NCBI GenBank assembly: GCA_934141245.1 | Contig: CAKPCB010000005.1 | Coordinates: forward strand, 1 to 64,000 | Length of the DNA stretch: 64,000 nucleotides | From: an uncultured Bacilli bacterium | Lineage (GTDB): Bacteria > Bacillota_I > Bacilli_A > RF39 > UBA660 | Direction: 5' to 3' | Shown here: positions 9,312-18,150 of the stretch, in pieces | How positions within the stretch are numbered: the first letter of the stretch is position 1 | Layout of the letters: every line of letters begins with the position of its first letter | Made by a program: the position numbers and the translations under genes | Notes under the pieces: model-generated | The model's input: only the letters and a program-made list of their open reading frames with translations | Told to the model about the DNA's origin: nothing | Databases searched by the model: none

Positions 9312-9832
9312 CAAATGGTAAAGGAAGTATTGAACTTGTTACAGGAACATATAATGCTACTGCATTAGCTGATGGATATGATGCATCAACACTAAATCCT
9401 CAAAGTGTAACAATTATAGATGGGACAGATACATATGCTTTTACCATAAGTGCTAAAGGAATTTTAACACTTCATGTAACAGACACTGGAAATCCAGATA
9501 CAGGGGTTCAAATAGTTGGAGCAAAATTTATTAGAACTGATAGTACTGGAACAATAGTTGGTAATGAAATTACTACTAATCAAGATGGTAATGCTATATT
9601 TGAAAATGTACCATTTGCTCCATCAGGAAGTCCTGCAATATATTATAAACAAATATCAAGTGATGGCGGTCATACATTTGATGATACAGTTAAATCAATT
9701 ATAATGACTGAAGAATCACAAATAATAGAAATAGAAAATCCTATAGCACCAGTTAGAAACTTTACATTAACAGATGCAAGTTTTCCAAATATACCAATTA
9801 AAGATGGTCAAATAATACTTCAAGATAGTTAA
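9287..9832 (+). CDS. Prealbumin/SpaA-like beta-sandwich surface protein
   Basis: 181 aa with two Ig-like or CNA-B-like segments (VTGTYNATALADGYDAST; TTNQDGNAIFENVPFAPSG) of the kind used as stalk modules in Gram-positive surface proteins. The ATG at 9287 lies 11 nt after AAGGAGGT, inside the 3' end of the preceding gene. The N-terminus reads like the second half of a domain whose first half is encoded at the end of the preceding ORF. No signal peptide or sortase motif is visible. Confidence 0.65.
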   Translation: MARHTIPITNGKGSIELVTGTYNATALADGYDASTLNPQSVTIIDGTDTYAFTISAKGILTLHVTDTGNPDTGVQIVGAKFIRTDSTGTIVGNEITTNQDGNAIFENVPFAPSGSPAIYYKQISSDGGHTFDDTVKSIIMTEESQIIEIENPIAPVRNFTLTDASFPNIPIKDGQIILQDS

Positions 9833-9839
9833 TCATTTA

Positions 9840-9887
9840 AAAATAGATAAAAATTGATTATTTCAAAATTTATCTATTTTTCTTTTT
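9840..9887 (+). terminator. Rho-independent terminator
   Basis: AAAATAGATAAA and TTTATCTATTTT form a 12-bp stem followed by TCTTTTT. It ends the surface cluster. Confidence 0.75.
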
Positions 9888-9943
9888 AAAATAAGATTTA
9901 ATAAATTTAAAGCGTTTTGTTAATAAAAAATTTTGATATTCAA

Positions 9944-9972
9944 TTGTAAACAATAGTTTGTTGTGATATTAT
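9944..9972 (+). promoter_or_regulatory. Promoter of the SDR-YbaK-lyase operon
   Basis: TTGTAA (9944-9949), a 17-nt spacer and TATTAT (9967-9972) with TGA just upstream. It lies about 160 nt before the SDR start; the AT-rich leader between shows no recognised riboswitch. Confidence 0.55.
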
Positions 9973-10131
9973 ATATGAAAGGAACTAATGTATTATATAT
10001 CAATAAGATAATTAAATACTTGATAATTGATAGTTTTTGTTATAATTCTTATCAATATAATTTTAATAATGATAATATAATAGAAGAAAGTAAAGTTTAA
10101 AAAGAATAATAATGATTAGGATGTGATATAT

Positions 10132-10872
10132 ATGAAAAAAACAGTACTTATTACAGGTGGATCAAGAGGAATAGGTAAAGCAACTTCATTAGAGTTTGCA
10201 AAACATGGATATAATATAGTAATTAATTATGTTAATGATGATATAAGTGCAAAAAACTTAAAAAGTTATATTGTGGAAAACTATGATGTAGATGTAATGC
10301 TATGTAAATGTAATGTATCAAGTGAAGATGGTGTAAAAGGCATGGTAAACAGTATAATTGATAATTATGGAAATATAGATGTTTTGGTAAATAATGCAGG
10401 AATTGCAATAGATACAACTTTTGATGATAAAAAAATAGAAGATTTTAAAAAGATATTAGATGTTAATTTAATTGGTCCTTTTATTCTTTCAAGGAAAGTT
10501 GGAAATTATATGTTAAAACAAGGCTTTGGAAGTATTATAAATGTATCTTCAACAAATGCACTAGATACATATTATGAGTATAGTTTAGATTATGATGCAT
10601 CTAAAGCTGGGTTAGTATCACTTACTCATAATTTGGCTAAATATTATGCTCCAAATATAAGAGTAAATGCTGTAGCACCTGGTTGGGTAGATACTGAAAT
10701 GAATAAAGAGTTAGATTCTTCTTATACAAAAGAAGAATGTGAAAAAATATACTTAAAAAGATTTGCAAAACCAGAAGAAATTGCTAAGGCTATATATTTT
10801 TTAGCGAGTGATGATGCTAGTTATATAACAGGTGAAGTATTAAGAGTAGATGGTGGATGTGATCACTTATAA
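10132..10872 (+). CDS. SDR-family oxidoreductase, FabG-like
   Basis: 246 aa starting at ATG 10132 (MKKTVLITGGSRGIG) after AGGATGTGAT. The classical short-chain dehydrogenase motifs are all present: TGGSRGIG for NAD(P) binding, NNAG, catalytic Ser in NVSSTNA, YDASK as the catalytic Tyr-Lys pair, and PGWVDTEM. It resembles 3-oxoacyl-ACP reductase, but with no fatty-acid genes nearby it may act on another substrate. ybaK follows after 15 nt in the same operon. Confidence 0.85.
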   Translation: MKKTVLITGGSRGIGKATSLEFAKHGYNIVINYVNDDISAKNLKSYIVENYDVDVMLCKCNVSSEDGVKGMVNSIIDNYGNIDVLVNNAGIAIDTTFDDKKIEDFKKILDVNLIGPFILSRKVGNYMLKQGFGSIINVSSTNALDTYYEYSLDYDASKAGLVSLTHNLAKYYAPNIRVNAVAPGWVDTEMNKELDSSYTKEECEKIYLKRFAKPEEIAKAIYFLASDDASYITGEVLRVDGGCDHL

Positions 10873-10887
10873 AAGGAGTTTGTTATA

Positions 10888-11355
10888 ATGTCAATTATTA
10901 AAGCAAAAGAATATTTAAAGAAGTATAATTTAGATGATAAAATAATGGAATTTGATGAATCATCTGCAACTGTTAAAGAGGCAGCTCATGCTATAGGTTG
11001 TTTAGAAAAAGATATAGCTAAAACTTTATCATTTTTAGTGGATGATAATCCTATAATAATAGTTGTAAGAGGAGATGCTAAAATAGATAATAGTAAATAT
11101 AAGAAAGAGTTTCATAAGAAAGCTAAAATGGTTTCGTATGATATGGTTGAAGAAATAATCGGTCATAAAGCTGGAGGAGTATGTCCTTTTGGGGTAAATG
11201 ATAATGTTAAGATATATTTAGATGAAACTCTTAAAAGTTTAGAATACTTTTATCCAGCTTGTGGCTCTTCAAATAGTGCCATAAAATTAGATAAAGATAC
11301 ATTAGAAAAAGTAGTTAAGTATGAAAAATGGGTTGATGTTTGTAAAATAATATAG
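10888..11355 (+). CDS. ybaK: YbaK/EbsC-type aminoacyl-tRNA deacylase
   Basis: 155 aa, the normal length for the YbaK/ProX family, which hydrolyses mischarged tRNA such as Cys- or Ala-tRNA(Pro). Family features include TVKEAAHAIGC near residue 30, a KTLSFLV strand, and HKAGGVCPFGV with the loop that lines the active site. The ATG follows AAAAGGAGTTTG. It lies between the SDR and the Met-gamma-lyase-like gene in one operon. Confidence 0.9.
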   Translation: MSIIKAKEYLKKYNLDDKIMEFDESSATVKEAAHAIGCLEKDIAKTLSFLVDDNPIIIVVRGDAKIDNSKYKKEFHKKAKMVSYDMVEEIIGHKAGGVCPFGVNDNVKIYLDETLKSLEYFYPACGSSNSAIKLDKDTLEKVVKYEKWVDVCKII

Positions 11356-11380
11356 AAATTATAATTAAGAAGGAGTTATT

Positions 11381-12637
11381 ATGTATAATTTATTTGGAAT
11401 AAGTGATGAAGCTAGAAAAATAGTATTAGATGAAGAAAGTAAAATAAAAAAACAGCTTGATGAAATAGATAATATGTGTGATATAAATAGTTTAAAGGTA
11501 CTTAATGCTTTTAATGATAATAAGATATCAGAAGCTCATTTTAATAGTACAACAGGGTATGGTTATGATGATATAGGTCGTGATAAGATAGAAGATGTTT
11601 TTGCAAGTATTTTAGGAGCTGAGTCTGCTTTAGTTAGATCACAGTTTATATCAGGTTCTCATGCACTTTGTGTTGCTTTATTTTCTTATTTAAGACCAAA
11701 AGATATAATGCTTAGTATAACTGGAACGCCATATGATACACTTCATGAAGTTATAGGCATTAAGGAAAATGAAAGTTCGCTTAAAGCATTTAACATTAAA
11801 TATCATGAAATTGATTTAAAAGATAATGATTTTGATTATGATAAAATAGAAGAATTTATTAAAAATAATAAAGTTAAATTAATTGAAATTCAAAGAAGTA
11901 AGGGCTATTCTACTAGAAAAAGTGTTGTAATAGAAAAAGTAGAAAAGGTAATTAAATTAATAAGAAAAATAGATAAAGATATAATAATAATGGTAGATAA
12001 TTGTTATTGTGAATTTGTTGAAGATAAAACTCCATTAGAAGTTGGAGCAGATGTTATAGTAGGTTCTTTAATTAAGAATTTAGGTGGAGGAATAGCGCCT
12101 AACGGAGCTTATATAGCTGGAAAAAAAAGATTAGTAGATTTAGCAGGTGAAAGATTAACACTTCCAGGTGAGGGAAGAGAAGTTGGTCCTTCTCTTGGAA
12201 TAAATAAAGCTATATTGCAAGGTATTTTTAATGCACCAAGTGTAGTTGCATCAGCTCTTAAAACAGCTATTTTAACAAGTAAAGTATTAGAAGGTTTAGG
12301 ATATAGTGTTGAACCTAAATATAATGATAAAAGAGCAGATATTGTCCAAAATATAATATTTGGAAATGAAAAAGACTTAGTTAATTATTGCGTAGGTATT
12401 CAAAGTGCATCACCTATAGATTCTTTTTCAAAACCAGTACCTTACAATATGCCAGGATACTCTGATAAAGTAGTTATGGCATCGGGTTCTTTTACGCAAG
12501 GCTCTTCTATTGAACTTTCTTGCGATGGACCTGTAAGACCTCCTTTTATAGCTTATCAACAAGGAAGTATTACTTATCAGTATGGTAAGTTAGCTGTTAT
12601 GAAAGCTGTTAGTCTTATTTTAAAAAAAAGTAATTAA
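11381..12637 (+). CDS. PLP enzyme, methionine gamma-lyase-like (aluminium resistance family)
   Basis: 418 aa matching the family often annotated as aluminium resistance or methionine gamma-lyase-related protein. Supporting motifs are SALVRSQFISGSHALCVALF, ITGTPYDTLHEVIG, MVDNCYCEF (Asp for the pyridine ring) and GSLIKNLGGGIAPNGAYI, where Lys is the likely PLP Schiff-base residue. The reaction is probably elimination on a sulfur amino acid, but the substrate is unproven. It is the third gene of the operon, with a good AAGGAG ribosome site. Confidence 0.88.
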   Translation: MYNLFGISDEARKIVLDEESKIKKQLDEIDNMCDINSLKVLNAFNDNKISEAHFNSTTGYGYDDIGRDKIEDVFASILGAESALVRSQFISGSHALCVALFSYLRPKDIMLSITGTPYDTLHEVIGIKENESSLKAFNIKYHEIDLKDNDFDYDKIEEFIKNNKVKLIEIQRSKGYSTRKSVVIEKVEKVIKLIRKIDKDIIIMVDNCYCEFVEDKTPLEVGADVIVGSLIKNLGGGIAPNGAYIAGKKRLVDLAGERLTLPGEGREVGPSLGINKAILQGIFNAPSVVASALKTAILTSKVLEGLGYSVEPKYNDKRADIVQNIIFGNEKDLVNYCVGIQSASPIDSFSKPVPYNMPGYSDKVVMASGSFTQGSSIELSCDGPVRPPFIAYQQGSITYQYGKLAVMKAVSLILKKSN

Positions 12638-12690
12638 ATTTCTTTATAGATATTATTTATAGTGGTATAATAATTTTAGTAGGAGTAGTT

Positions 12691-14127
12691 ATGGATAGTA
12701 AAGAAATAAGTAAAAATAAAAAAGGATTAACTTTAGTGGTAATAATTTCTGGTATATTATTAATTTCGGTATTATTTGTAAACTTTGTAACAAGAAAAAT
12801 ACATGTAAAAGATTTTAAAGAAGAAAAAACAATAGAGGTGCTTTCTAAATATAAAAATCAAAAGATAAGTGCTTGTTATGGTAATAAATTGCATTGTAAA
12901 AAATTAAGTTATAAAGTAAAAGGAGTGGTTAATACAAAAAAGAAAGGTACTTATAAAGTTATCTATAAAATAGATTATAAAAATAAACATTTATTAAAAA
13001 AGGAAACAGTAAATGTAGTAGATAGTACAAAGCCTAAATTAGTGGTTGATGGTGAGTTTAAAAATGTATGCCCAAATGGTAAAGTTGATGATATAAAATT
13101 ATCCGCAATTGATAATTATGATGGAGATATAACTAGTAAAATAGTAACTAAGCTAGAAAATAATAAGATAACATACAAGGTGTCAGATTCATCTGGAAAT
13201 ACTACTACTAAAGAATTTGATGTTCAAATAAATGATAATGAGAAACCATCTATATCATTAACAGGAGGTAACACTCTTTACCTTGGTGTTGGTAGTAGAT
13301 ATGAAGAGCCTGGTTTTGTAGCTGATGATAATTGTGATGGCATTATAACTGATAAAGTTAAAGTAACGGGAAGTGTTGATACATCTAAAGAAGGAACTTA
13401 TGAATTAAACTACAATGTAAGTGATATTTTTGGAAATACATCATCTGCTAAAAGAATAGTTAAGGTCTTTTCTAAGAATAGTTATAATCCAGAAAATTTA
13501 GGTAATAAAGTTATATATCTAACTTTTGATGATGGACCTGGAGCATACACGGCAAGACTTCTTGATATATTAGGTAAATATAACGTAAAAGCTACGTTCT
13601 TTGTAACAGGCTATAGCGACAAATTTAATGATTTGCTTAAAAGGGAAGCTAGTGAAGGGCATACTGTTGCACTTCATAGTTATACTCATAATTATGCTTT
13701 AATATATACTAGTTTAGATGCGTACATGAATGACTTAATTAAAATTCAAAATAAAGTAAAGGAATATACAGGAATAGAATCAAAAATAATTAGGTTTCCT
13801 GGAGGAAGTTCTAATACTGTAAGCAGAAAATATAAACAAGGAATAATGAGTGAGTTATCTGGTAAATTATCAGAACTTGGTTTTAGATATTTTGACTGGA
13901 CAATATCATCAGGTGATGCTGGTCAAACAAAAGATTCAAATAAAGTATTTTTAAATGTAACTAGTCAGGTAAAACCTGATCATAATAATGTTGTATTAAT
14001 GCACGATATAAAACCTTACACGGTTGATGCGGTAGAAAGAATAATTGAATTTGGACTATCAAATGGATATACATTTGCACCACTTGCAATGAATAGTCCA
14101 GAAATTCATCAACATATTAATAATTAG
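12691..14127 (+). CDS. Membrane-anchored polysaccharide deacetylase
   Basis: 478 aa. An N-terminal membrane helix (about 12-34) is followed by an extracellular spacer containing two DUF5011/HYR-like Ig modules (about 95-265; DNYDGDITSKI, DDNCDGIITDKV). The NodB deacetylase domain covers about 270-465. Catalytic and metal motifs are TFDDGPG, HSYTH (metal His pair), RFPGG and LMHD. The family de-N-acetylates peptidoglycan or other cell-wall glycans and so can lower lysozyme sensitivity. A TGGTATAAT -10 lies at 12663-12671. Neighbouring genes are also cell-wall enzymes. Confidence 0.92.
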   Translation: MDSKEISKNKKGLTLVVIISGILLISVLFVNFVTRKIHVKDFKEEKTIEVLSKYKNQKISACYGNKLHCKKLSYKVKGVVNTKKKGTYKVIYKIDYKNKHLLKKETVNVVDSTKPKLVVDGEFKNVCPNGKVDDIKLSAIDNYDGDITSKIVTKLENNKITYKVSDSSGNTTTKEFDVQINDNEKPSISLTGGNTLYLGVGSRYEEPGFVADDNCDGIITDKVKVTGSVDTSKEGTYELNYNVSDIFGNTSSAKRIVKVFSKNSYNPENLGNKVIYLTFDDGPGAYTARLLDILGKYNVKATFFVTGYSDKFNDLLKREASEGHTVALHSYTHNYALIYTSLDAYMNDLIKIQNKVKEYTGIESKIIRFPGGSSNTVSRKYKQGIMSELSGKLSELGFRYFDWTISSGDAGQTKDSNKVFLNVTSQVKPDHNNVVLMHDIKPYTVDAVERIIEFGLSNGYTFAPLAMNSPEIHQHINN

Positions 14128-14133
14128 AAGAGA

Positions 14134-14163
14134 AAGACAAGACATGAAAAAGTCTTGTTTTTG
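14134..14163 (+). terminator. Rho-independent terminator
   Basis: ACAAGAC (14137-14143) pairs with GTCTTGT (14152-14158), followed by TTTTT, just after the deacetylase stop. Confidence 0.8.
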
Positions 14164-14253
14164 ATTTACACTTATATTTATATAATTGTCGAAAACTATT
14201 GTAATTTGTAATTTCTTATGTTATCATTGGAGCATAGAATAGAGGTGTGTGTA

Positions 14254-15552
14254 GTGAAGTTATTTAAAAACAAGGTTGGAAGACCATCAAATGAAGAAAT
14301 TAAAAAAAGAAAAATAGTTTATACAAGTTTGATATCGTTTATTGTTTTACTAGTTGGAGTAGGAGCATTTTTTGCGGGCAAGTATATTAATAAAATTTTA
14401 GGATCTGCAAATCAAAGAGAATGTGTAATGCCATATACAAAAGCAAAATGTTATAATAAAACAAATGATACTGTAAAGAAAATTCAAGAGATGTTAAAAC
14501 GTTTAGGATATTATAATGGTTCCTTAAATGGTACATTTGATAATAATACGTATAATGCAGTTAAAAAATTTCAAAAGAGTCAAGGAATAGAACAAGATGG
14601 TAACGTTGGACCAGATACTTTGAAGAGACTTGCAAGAAAAACAAATGTTAAATATTATATAATAAAATTTGATAAAAATGGTGGAAGTGGTACATTAGAT
14701 TCTTCATATAAAAATGAGTTAGTAGTTATAAATGGTATATTAACGAGATTACCGTCTGTTAAGTTAACTAAAAAGGGTTACACCCATGTTGGATACTTTG
14801 CTTCAACAAGAATTAGTAATGGAAACTTTTTGCGCTATGGATGTTTTACACCAAATTGTACGGGTAAATTATCTGAGGCATATACAGATAGTGAAAGATA
14901 TGGTAAAACATTTTATGATTATTTATATATGAGTAATTCAAGAGTTGGTGAGACAGGCTGGGAACCAGGACAAGTAGTAACATTTAAAGCAGTTTATTGT
15001 AGCTCTGGAATGTATTATGATACTACTAAAAGTAAATGTGTAAAAAGTAGTACAGCTGTACAAAATTATCAGAAACCAAATCTAACTGGAGTAAATGTTA
15101 CAAAAAGTTCTATTGTTAAAGCAGGTACTAGTGGTGCACTACCATTGGCTAACAAAGAACAATTAAAGAAAATAATAAACAACTCATCGCTAACAACTGG
15201 TGCAAGAAAGAAAGTTTTATCATCATTAGTGGATTCATTTATGTACATTCAAAGTGAATATAAAGTTAATGCGATATTCGCTCTTGGGGTATGTATTCAA
15301 GAATCAGCTGGTGGAACAAGTAAACTTGCTAAAAACAAAAATAATTTATTTGGTATGAAAAGTGGAAAAAAATATGCAAAATATTCTTCAAAATCAGAAA
15401 GTGTAAAAGCTTTTGGAAGGCTTATTTCTGGTAAAACATATTTTGGCAAAGGAAGAACAAGTTTATCCGCAATAGGTAGAGTTTACTGCGACTCTAATTG
15501 GTCTAGTTATGTAGTAAGAAATATGAATAATTTGTATAAAGCAAGTAAATAA
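14254..15552 (+). CDS. Peptidoglycan-binding glucosaminidase
   Basis: 432 aa from GTG 14254, chosen because AGAGGTG lies about 7 nt upstream. Order: a cytoplasmic stretch with VGRPSNEE, a membrane helix (about 20-42), a peptidoglycan_binding_1 domain (about 65-125; VKKIQEMLKRLGYYNGSLNG), a Listeria-Bacteroides-like repeat (KFDKNGGSGTL), and a C-terminal glucosaminidase/FlgJ-like domain (about 325-432; FALGVCIQESAGGTS with Glu as the likely catalyst, then NNLFGMK). It should cleave glycan strands at the cell surface. A terminator follows. Confidence 0.88.
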   Translation: MKLFKNKVGRPSNEEIKKRKIVYTSLISFIVLLVGVGAFFAGKYINKILGSANQRECVMPYTKAKCYNKTNDTVKKIQEMLKRLGYYNGSLNGTFDNNTYNAVKKFQKSQGIEQDGNVGPDTLKRLARKTNVKYYIIKFDKNGGSGTLDSSYKNELVVINGILTRLPSVKLTKKGYTHVGYFASTRISNGNFLRYGCFTPNCTGKLSEAYTDSERYGKTFYDYLYMSNSRVGETGWEPGQVVTFKAVYCSSGMYYDTTKSKCVKSSTAVQNYQKPNLTGVNVTKSSIVKAGTSGALPLANKEQLKKIINNSSLTTGARKKVLSSLVDSFMYIQSEYKVNAIFALGVCIQESAGGTSKLAKNKNNLFGMKSGKKYAKYSSKSESVKAFGRLISGKTYFGKGRTSLSAIGRVYCDSNWSSYVVRNMNNLYKASK

Positions 15553-15563
15553 TATTTGAATTT

Positions 15564-15594
15564 AAGATAGCATATTGAAATGCTATCTTTTTTT
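15564..15594 (+). terminator. Rho-independent terminator
   Basis: AAGATAGCA and TGCTATCTT pair around an 8-nt loop and are followed by TTTTTG. Confidence 0.85.
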
Positions 15595-15654
15595 GTCTAA
15601 TTAAAATGATGATTTTTTATTGATATATAAAATATAATTATTGAGGATGATATT

Positions 15655-16778
15655 ATGGTAAAAAAGATAATAGGAATACCAAGAGCTTTTAATTATTATA
15701 GAGATTATATTTTATGGAAGAATTTTTTTGAAATGTTGGATTTTGATATTATGGTAAGTAATAATACGACAATAAGGACTGTACAAGAGGGTGAAAAATA
15801 TTTAATTGATGAATCATGTTTGTCATTAAAAATATATATGAGTCATGTACATGAATTAGTTGGTAAGCGTGATTTTATATTGGTGCCAAGATTGAATTGT
15901 ATTAAGAAAAATGAAAAAATTTGTACAAACTTCATGGCTATTTATGATCTTTGCAAAAATACATTTAATAATGTGGATTTTCTAAATTATAATGTTGATT
16001 TAACAAAAAAGCAAAGTGAAAAAAGTCATTTATAAAAATGGACAAAAAACTTGGAATAAATAAAATTAAAATCATCAATGCGTACGATGCTGCAAAGAAA
16101 AAACAAATGGAATATTATGTCAATAAAAGAAATGGTGCAAAAAAAATATTACAACAAGATTGCAAAATAATACTAATAGAAGATGGAATTGTAACTGATT
16201 ATGCAATGAATACTTTATGTACTGTTGGAACTGGTGCGTTTTTATCCAGTCAGGCAAAAAGACTAAACGTTGATGTTAAAGAGTTTGGGGATATTGCTAT
16301 TAAAAGTGAAGAACCAACTTCTATTGCTGCTAGATTCACTGTTTTTGCAGAAAGTGATTTGATTCATAAATTACAGATGGGATATAAGAAAGAAGACATA
16401 ATAGCCTGATTATGCAAAAGTGTTGCATTAAATTACTTAAATAATGTTGGTAAGGGTAAAAAAATAGAATCCCCTATTATATTTCAAGGCGGAGTAAGTA
16501 AAAATAAAGGTGTAAAAAAATCATTTGAAGAACTAATTGGTAAAGACATATTAGTAGATGAAAACGGACATTTAATGGGAGCTTTAGGAACTGCTATATT
16601 AGCACTTAATTCGGGTATAGAAAAGCCATTTGACTTTAATATAATTAATACTAAATTTGATACAAAAGCAACTACTTGCAATTGTTGTCCTAATAATTGC
16701 GAAGTAATAAGTGTTAAAAGAGATAATAGATTAATTGATTCATGGGAAAATAGATGTGTAAGAGGAAGTGTTTTGTGA
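15655..16778 (+). pseudogene. Decayed 2-hydroxyacyl-CoA dehydratase/activase gene
   Basis: Three consecutive fragments. 15655-16035 (IGIPRAFNYYRDYILWKNFF) resembles the start of DUF2229/COG3580 proteins. A frameshift follows; from 16038 the text continues with DUF2229-like sequence and then jumps into the BcrA/BadF-type activase (TVGTGAFLSSQAKRLN). TGA at 16407-16409 stands where the family has Gly in DIIAGLC, consistent with GGA to TGA. The same frame continues (FQGGVSKNKG, CNCCPNNCEV) to 16778. The normal two-domain protein is much longer, so an internal deletion fused the parts. No product is expected. Confidence 0.85.
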
Positions 16779-16848
16779 TTTTTTGAGACTAAATGATTAA
16801 TCATATTTATGTACTTTTCATTTAATAAAATGAAAGGGGAAAGTAGGT

Positions 16849-17796
16849 ATGGAAAAAAGAGGAATTGATATATCACATCATCAAGGAGATATAGACTTTA
16901 ATAAATTAAAGGGTAATATAGATTTTGCAATGGTAAGAACTAGCTATGGTTCATTTTATGAAGATAGAAAATATAAAAGAAATATAAATGGTCTAGAAAA
17001 AATAGGCGTGCCTTATGGATTGTATCATTTTTCTTATGCAACAAGTATTGAAGAGGCAAAAAAGGAAGCTGTTGGATTTATAAATATAATAAAAAAATAT
17101 AATCCTACATATCCAGTTGTAATAGATATAGAATCATCAAATAGGACAACAAATGTTAAAAATGATACATTAGTTGATATTACTGATACTATTTGTTCTA
17201 TGATTGAGAATGCTGGATATTATGTAATGATATATGCTAATTTAGATTATTTTAATGGAAAATTAAATAGTTCAAAATTGGATAGATATGATAAGTGGTT
17301 AGCACAGTGGTCTAGTAAACCAACATATAATAAAAATTTTGGTATATGGCAGTATTCATCAAAGGGAACGGTTCCAGGTATAACTGGTAATGTTGATTTA
17401 AATGTTTCATATAAAGATTATCCAAGTATAATTAATAAAAATAAAAAAGAAAGTGAAATTGGTCAAGATAATATTACAAATGATCAAAACTATGTAGTAA
17501 AAAAAGGCGATACTTTAACAAAAATCGCAAAATTATATAAAACAACATACCAAAATTTAGCAAGTTATAATAATATATCGAATCCGAATAAGATATATAT
17601 TGGTCAAATAATTAAAATTCCTAATTCTTTTGATGAGGTAGCCCCATCAAAGTATATAGTTAAAAAAGGTGATAGCTTAACTAGCATAGCTAAAAGGTAT
17701 AATAAGAATTGGAAAAGTTTGTATGAGGACAATAAGAAAGTTATAGGAAATAATCCTAATAAAATATATCCAGGACAAGTACTTGTAATTAAGTAA
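16849..17796 (+). CDS. GH25 lysozyme with two LysM domains
   Basis: 315 aa. Residues 1-190 are a GH25 muramidase domain ([32 protein letters not shown] with the catalytic acids, [12 protein letters not shown]). Two LysM repeats follow at about 208-254 and 267-314 ([32 protein letters not shown]), which bind GlcNAc-containing cell wall. No signal peptide is visible, so export may be non-classical or need phage-like lysis. The ATG follows AAAGGGGAAAG. Phage endolysins share this layout, but no other phage genes are near. Confidence 0.92.
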   Translation: MEKRGIDISHHQGDIDFNKLKGNIDFAMVRTSYGSFYEDRKYKRNINGLEKIGVPYGLYHFSYATSIEEAKKEAVGFINIIKKYNPTYPVVIDIESSNRTTNVKNDTLVDITDTICSMIENAGYYVMIYANLDYFNGKLNSSKLDRYDKWLAQWSSKPTYNKNFGIWQYSSKGTVPGITGNVDLNVSYKDYPSIINKNKKESEIGQDNITNDQNYVVKKGDTLTKIAKLYKTTYQNLASYNNISNPNKIYIGQIIKIPNSFDEVAPSKYIVKKGDSLTSIAKRYNKNWKSLYEDNKKVIGNNPNKIYPGQVLVIK

Positions 17797-17823
17797 TTTA
17801 AATACTTTTTTAACATAAAAAGA

Positions 17824-17852
17824 TTGCTTTAAGTAATAAAAAGTAATATAAT
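17824..17852 (+). promoter_or_regulatory. Promoter of the tRNA-Gln/tRNA-Glu pair
   Basis: TTGCTT (17824-17829), a 17-nt spacer and TATAAT (17847-17852), 12 nt before the first tRNA. Confidence 0.65.
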
Positions 17853-17864
17853 TATTGGTATAAC

Positions 17865-17939
17865 TGCCCTGTAGCCAAGTGGTAAGGCATCTGACTCTGA
17901 ATCAGACATGCACTGGTTCGAATCCAGTCAGGGCAACCA
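17865..17939 (+). tRNA. tRNA-Gln (CTG)
   Basis: A full cloverleaf: acceptor TGCCCTG/CAGGGCA, D-arm AGCCAAGTGGTAAGGCA, anticodon loop CTCTGAA with anticodon CTG (codon CAG), T-arm CTGGTTCGAATCCAG and encoded CCA. A second tRNA-Gln (TTG) lies at 48429. It shares a transcript with tRNA-Glu, 10 nt downstream. Confidence 0.95.
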
Positions 17940-17949
17940 ATATTTATAT

Positions 17950-18026
17950 GGCTCGTTGGTGAAGGGGTTTAACACATCGCCCTCTCAAGGCGACATTCAC
18001 GAGTTCAAATCTCGTACGAGTCACCA
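17950..18026 (+). tRNA. tRNA-Glu (CTC)
   Basis: Acceptor GGCTCGT/ACGAGTC, anticodon loop CTCTCAA with anticodon CTC (codon GAG), T-arm GAGTTCAAATCTC and encoded CCA. It is followed by a terminator and then by the gene for glutamyl-tRNA synthetase. Confidence 0.93.
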
Positions 18027-18033
18027 TTTGAAA

Positions 18034-18060
18034 AACGACTAACTATTTTAGTTAGTTTTT
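18034..18060 (+). terminator. Terminator of the tRNA pair
   Basis: ACTAACT (18038-18044) and AGTTAGT (18050-18056) pair around ATTTT, followed by TTTT. Confidence 0.75.
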
Positions 18061-18084
18061 ATTTAATATATTATATAATATCAA

Positions 18085-18113
18085 TTATTAACTATTAACT
18101 TTAATGTTATAAT
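18085..18113 (+). promoter_or_regulatory. Promoter of gltX
   Basis: TTATTA (18085-18090), 17-nt spacer, TATAAT (18108-18113) preceded by TGT (extended -10). The gltX ATG lies about 38 nt downstream. Confidence 0.6.
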
Positions 18114-18150
18114 TTGATATAATTTAATTACTTAAGAAAGGACTGATTTT

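Noticed and set aside
16407..16409. TGA read as glycine or tryptophan (altered code)
   Set aside because: The same gene also has a frameshift and a deletion, and other genes encode Trp with TGG and Gly with GGN, so a nonsense mutation is simpler.
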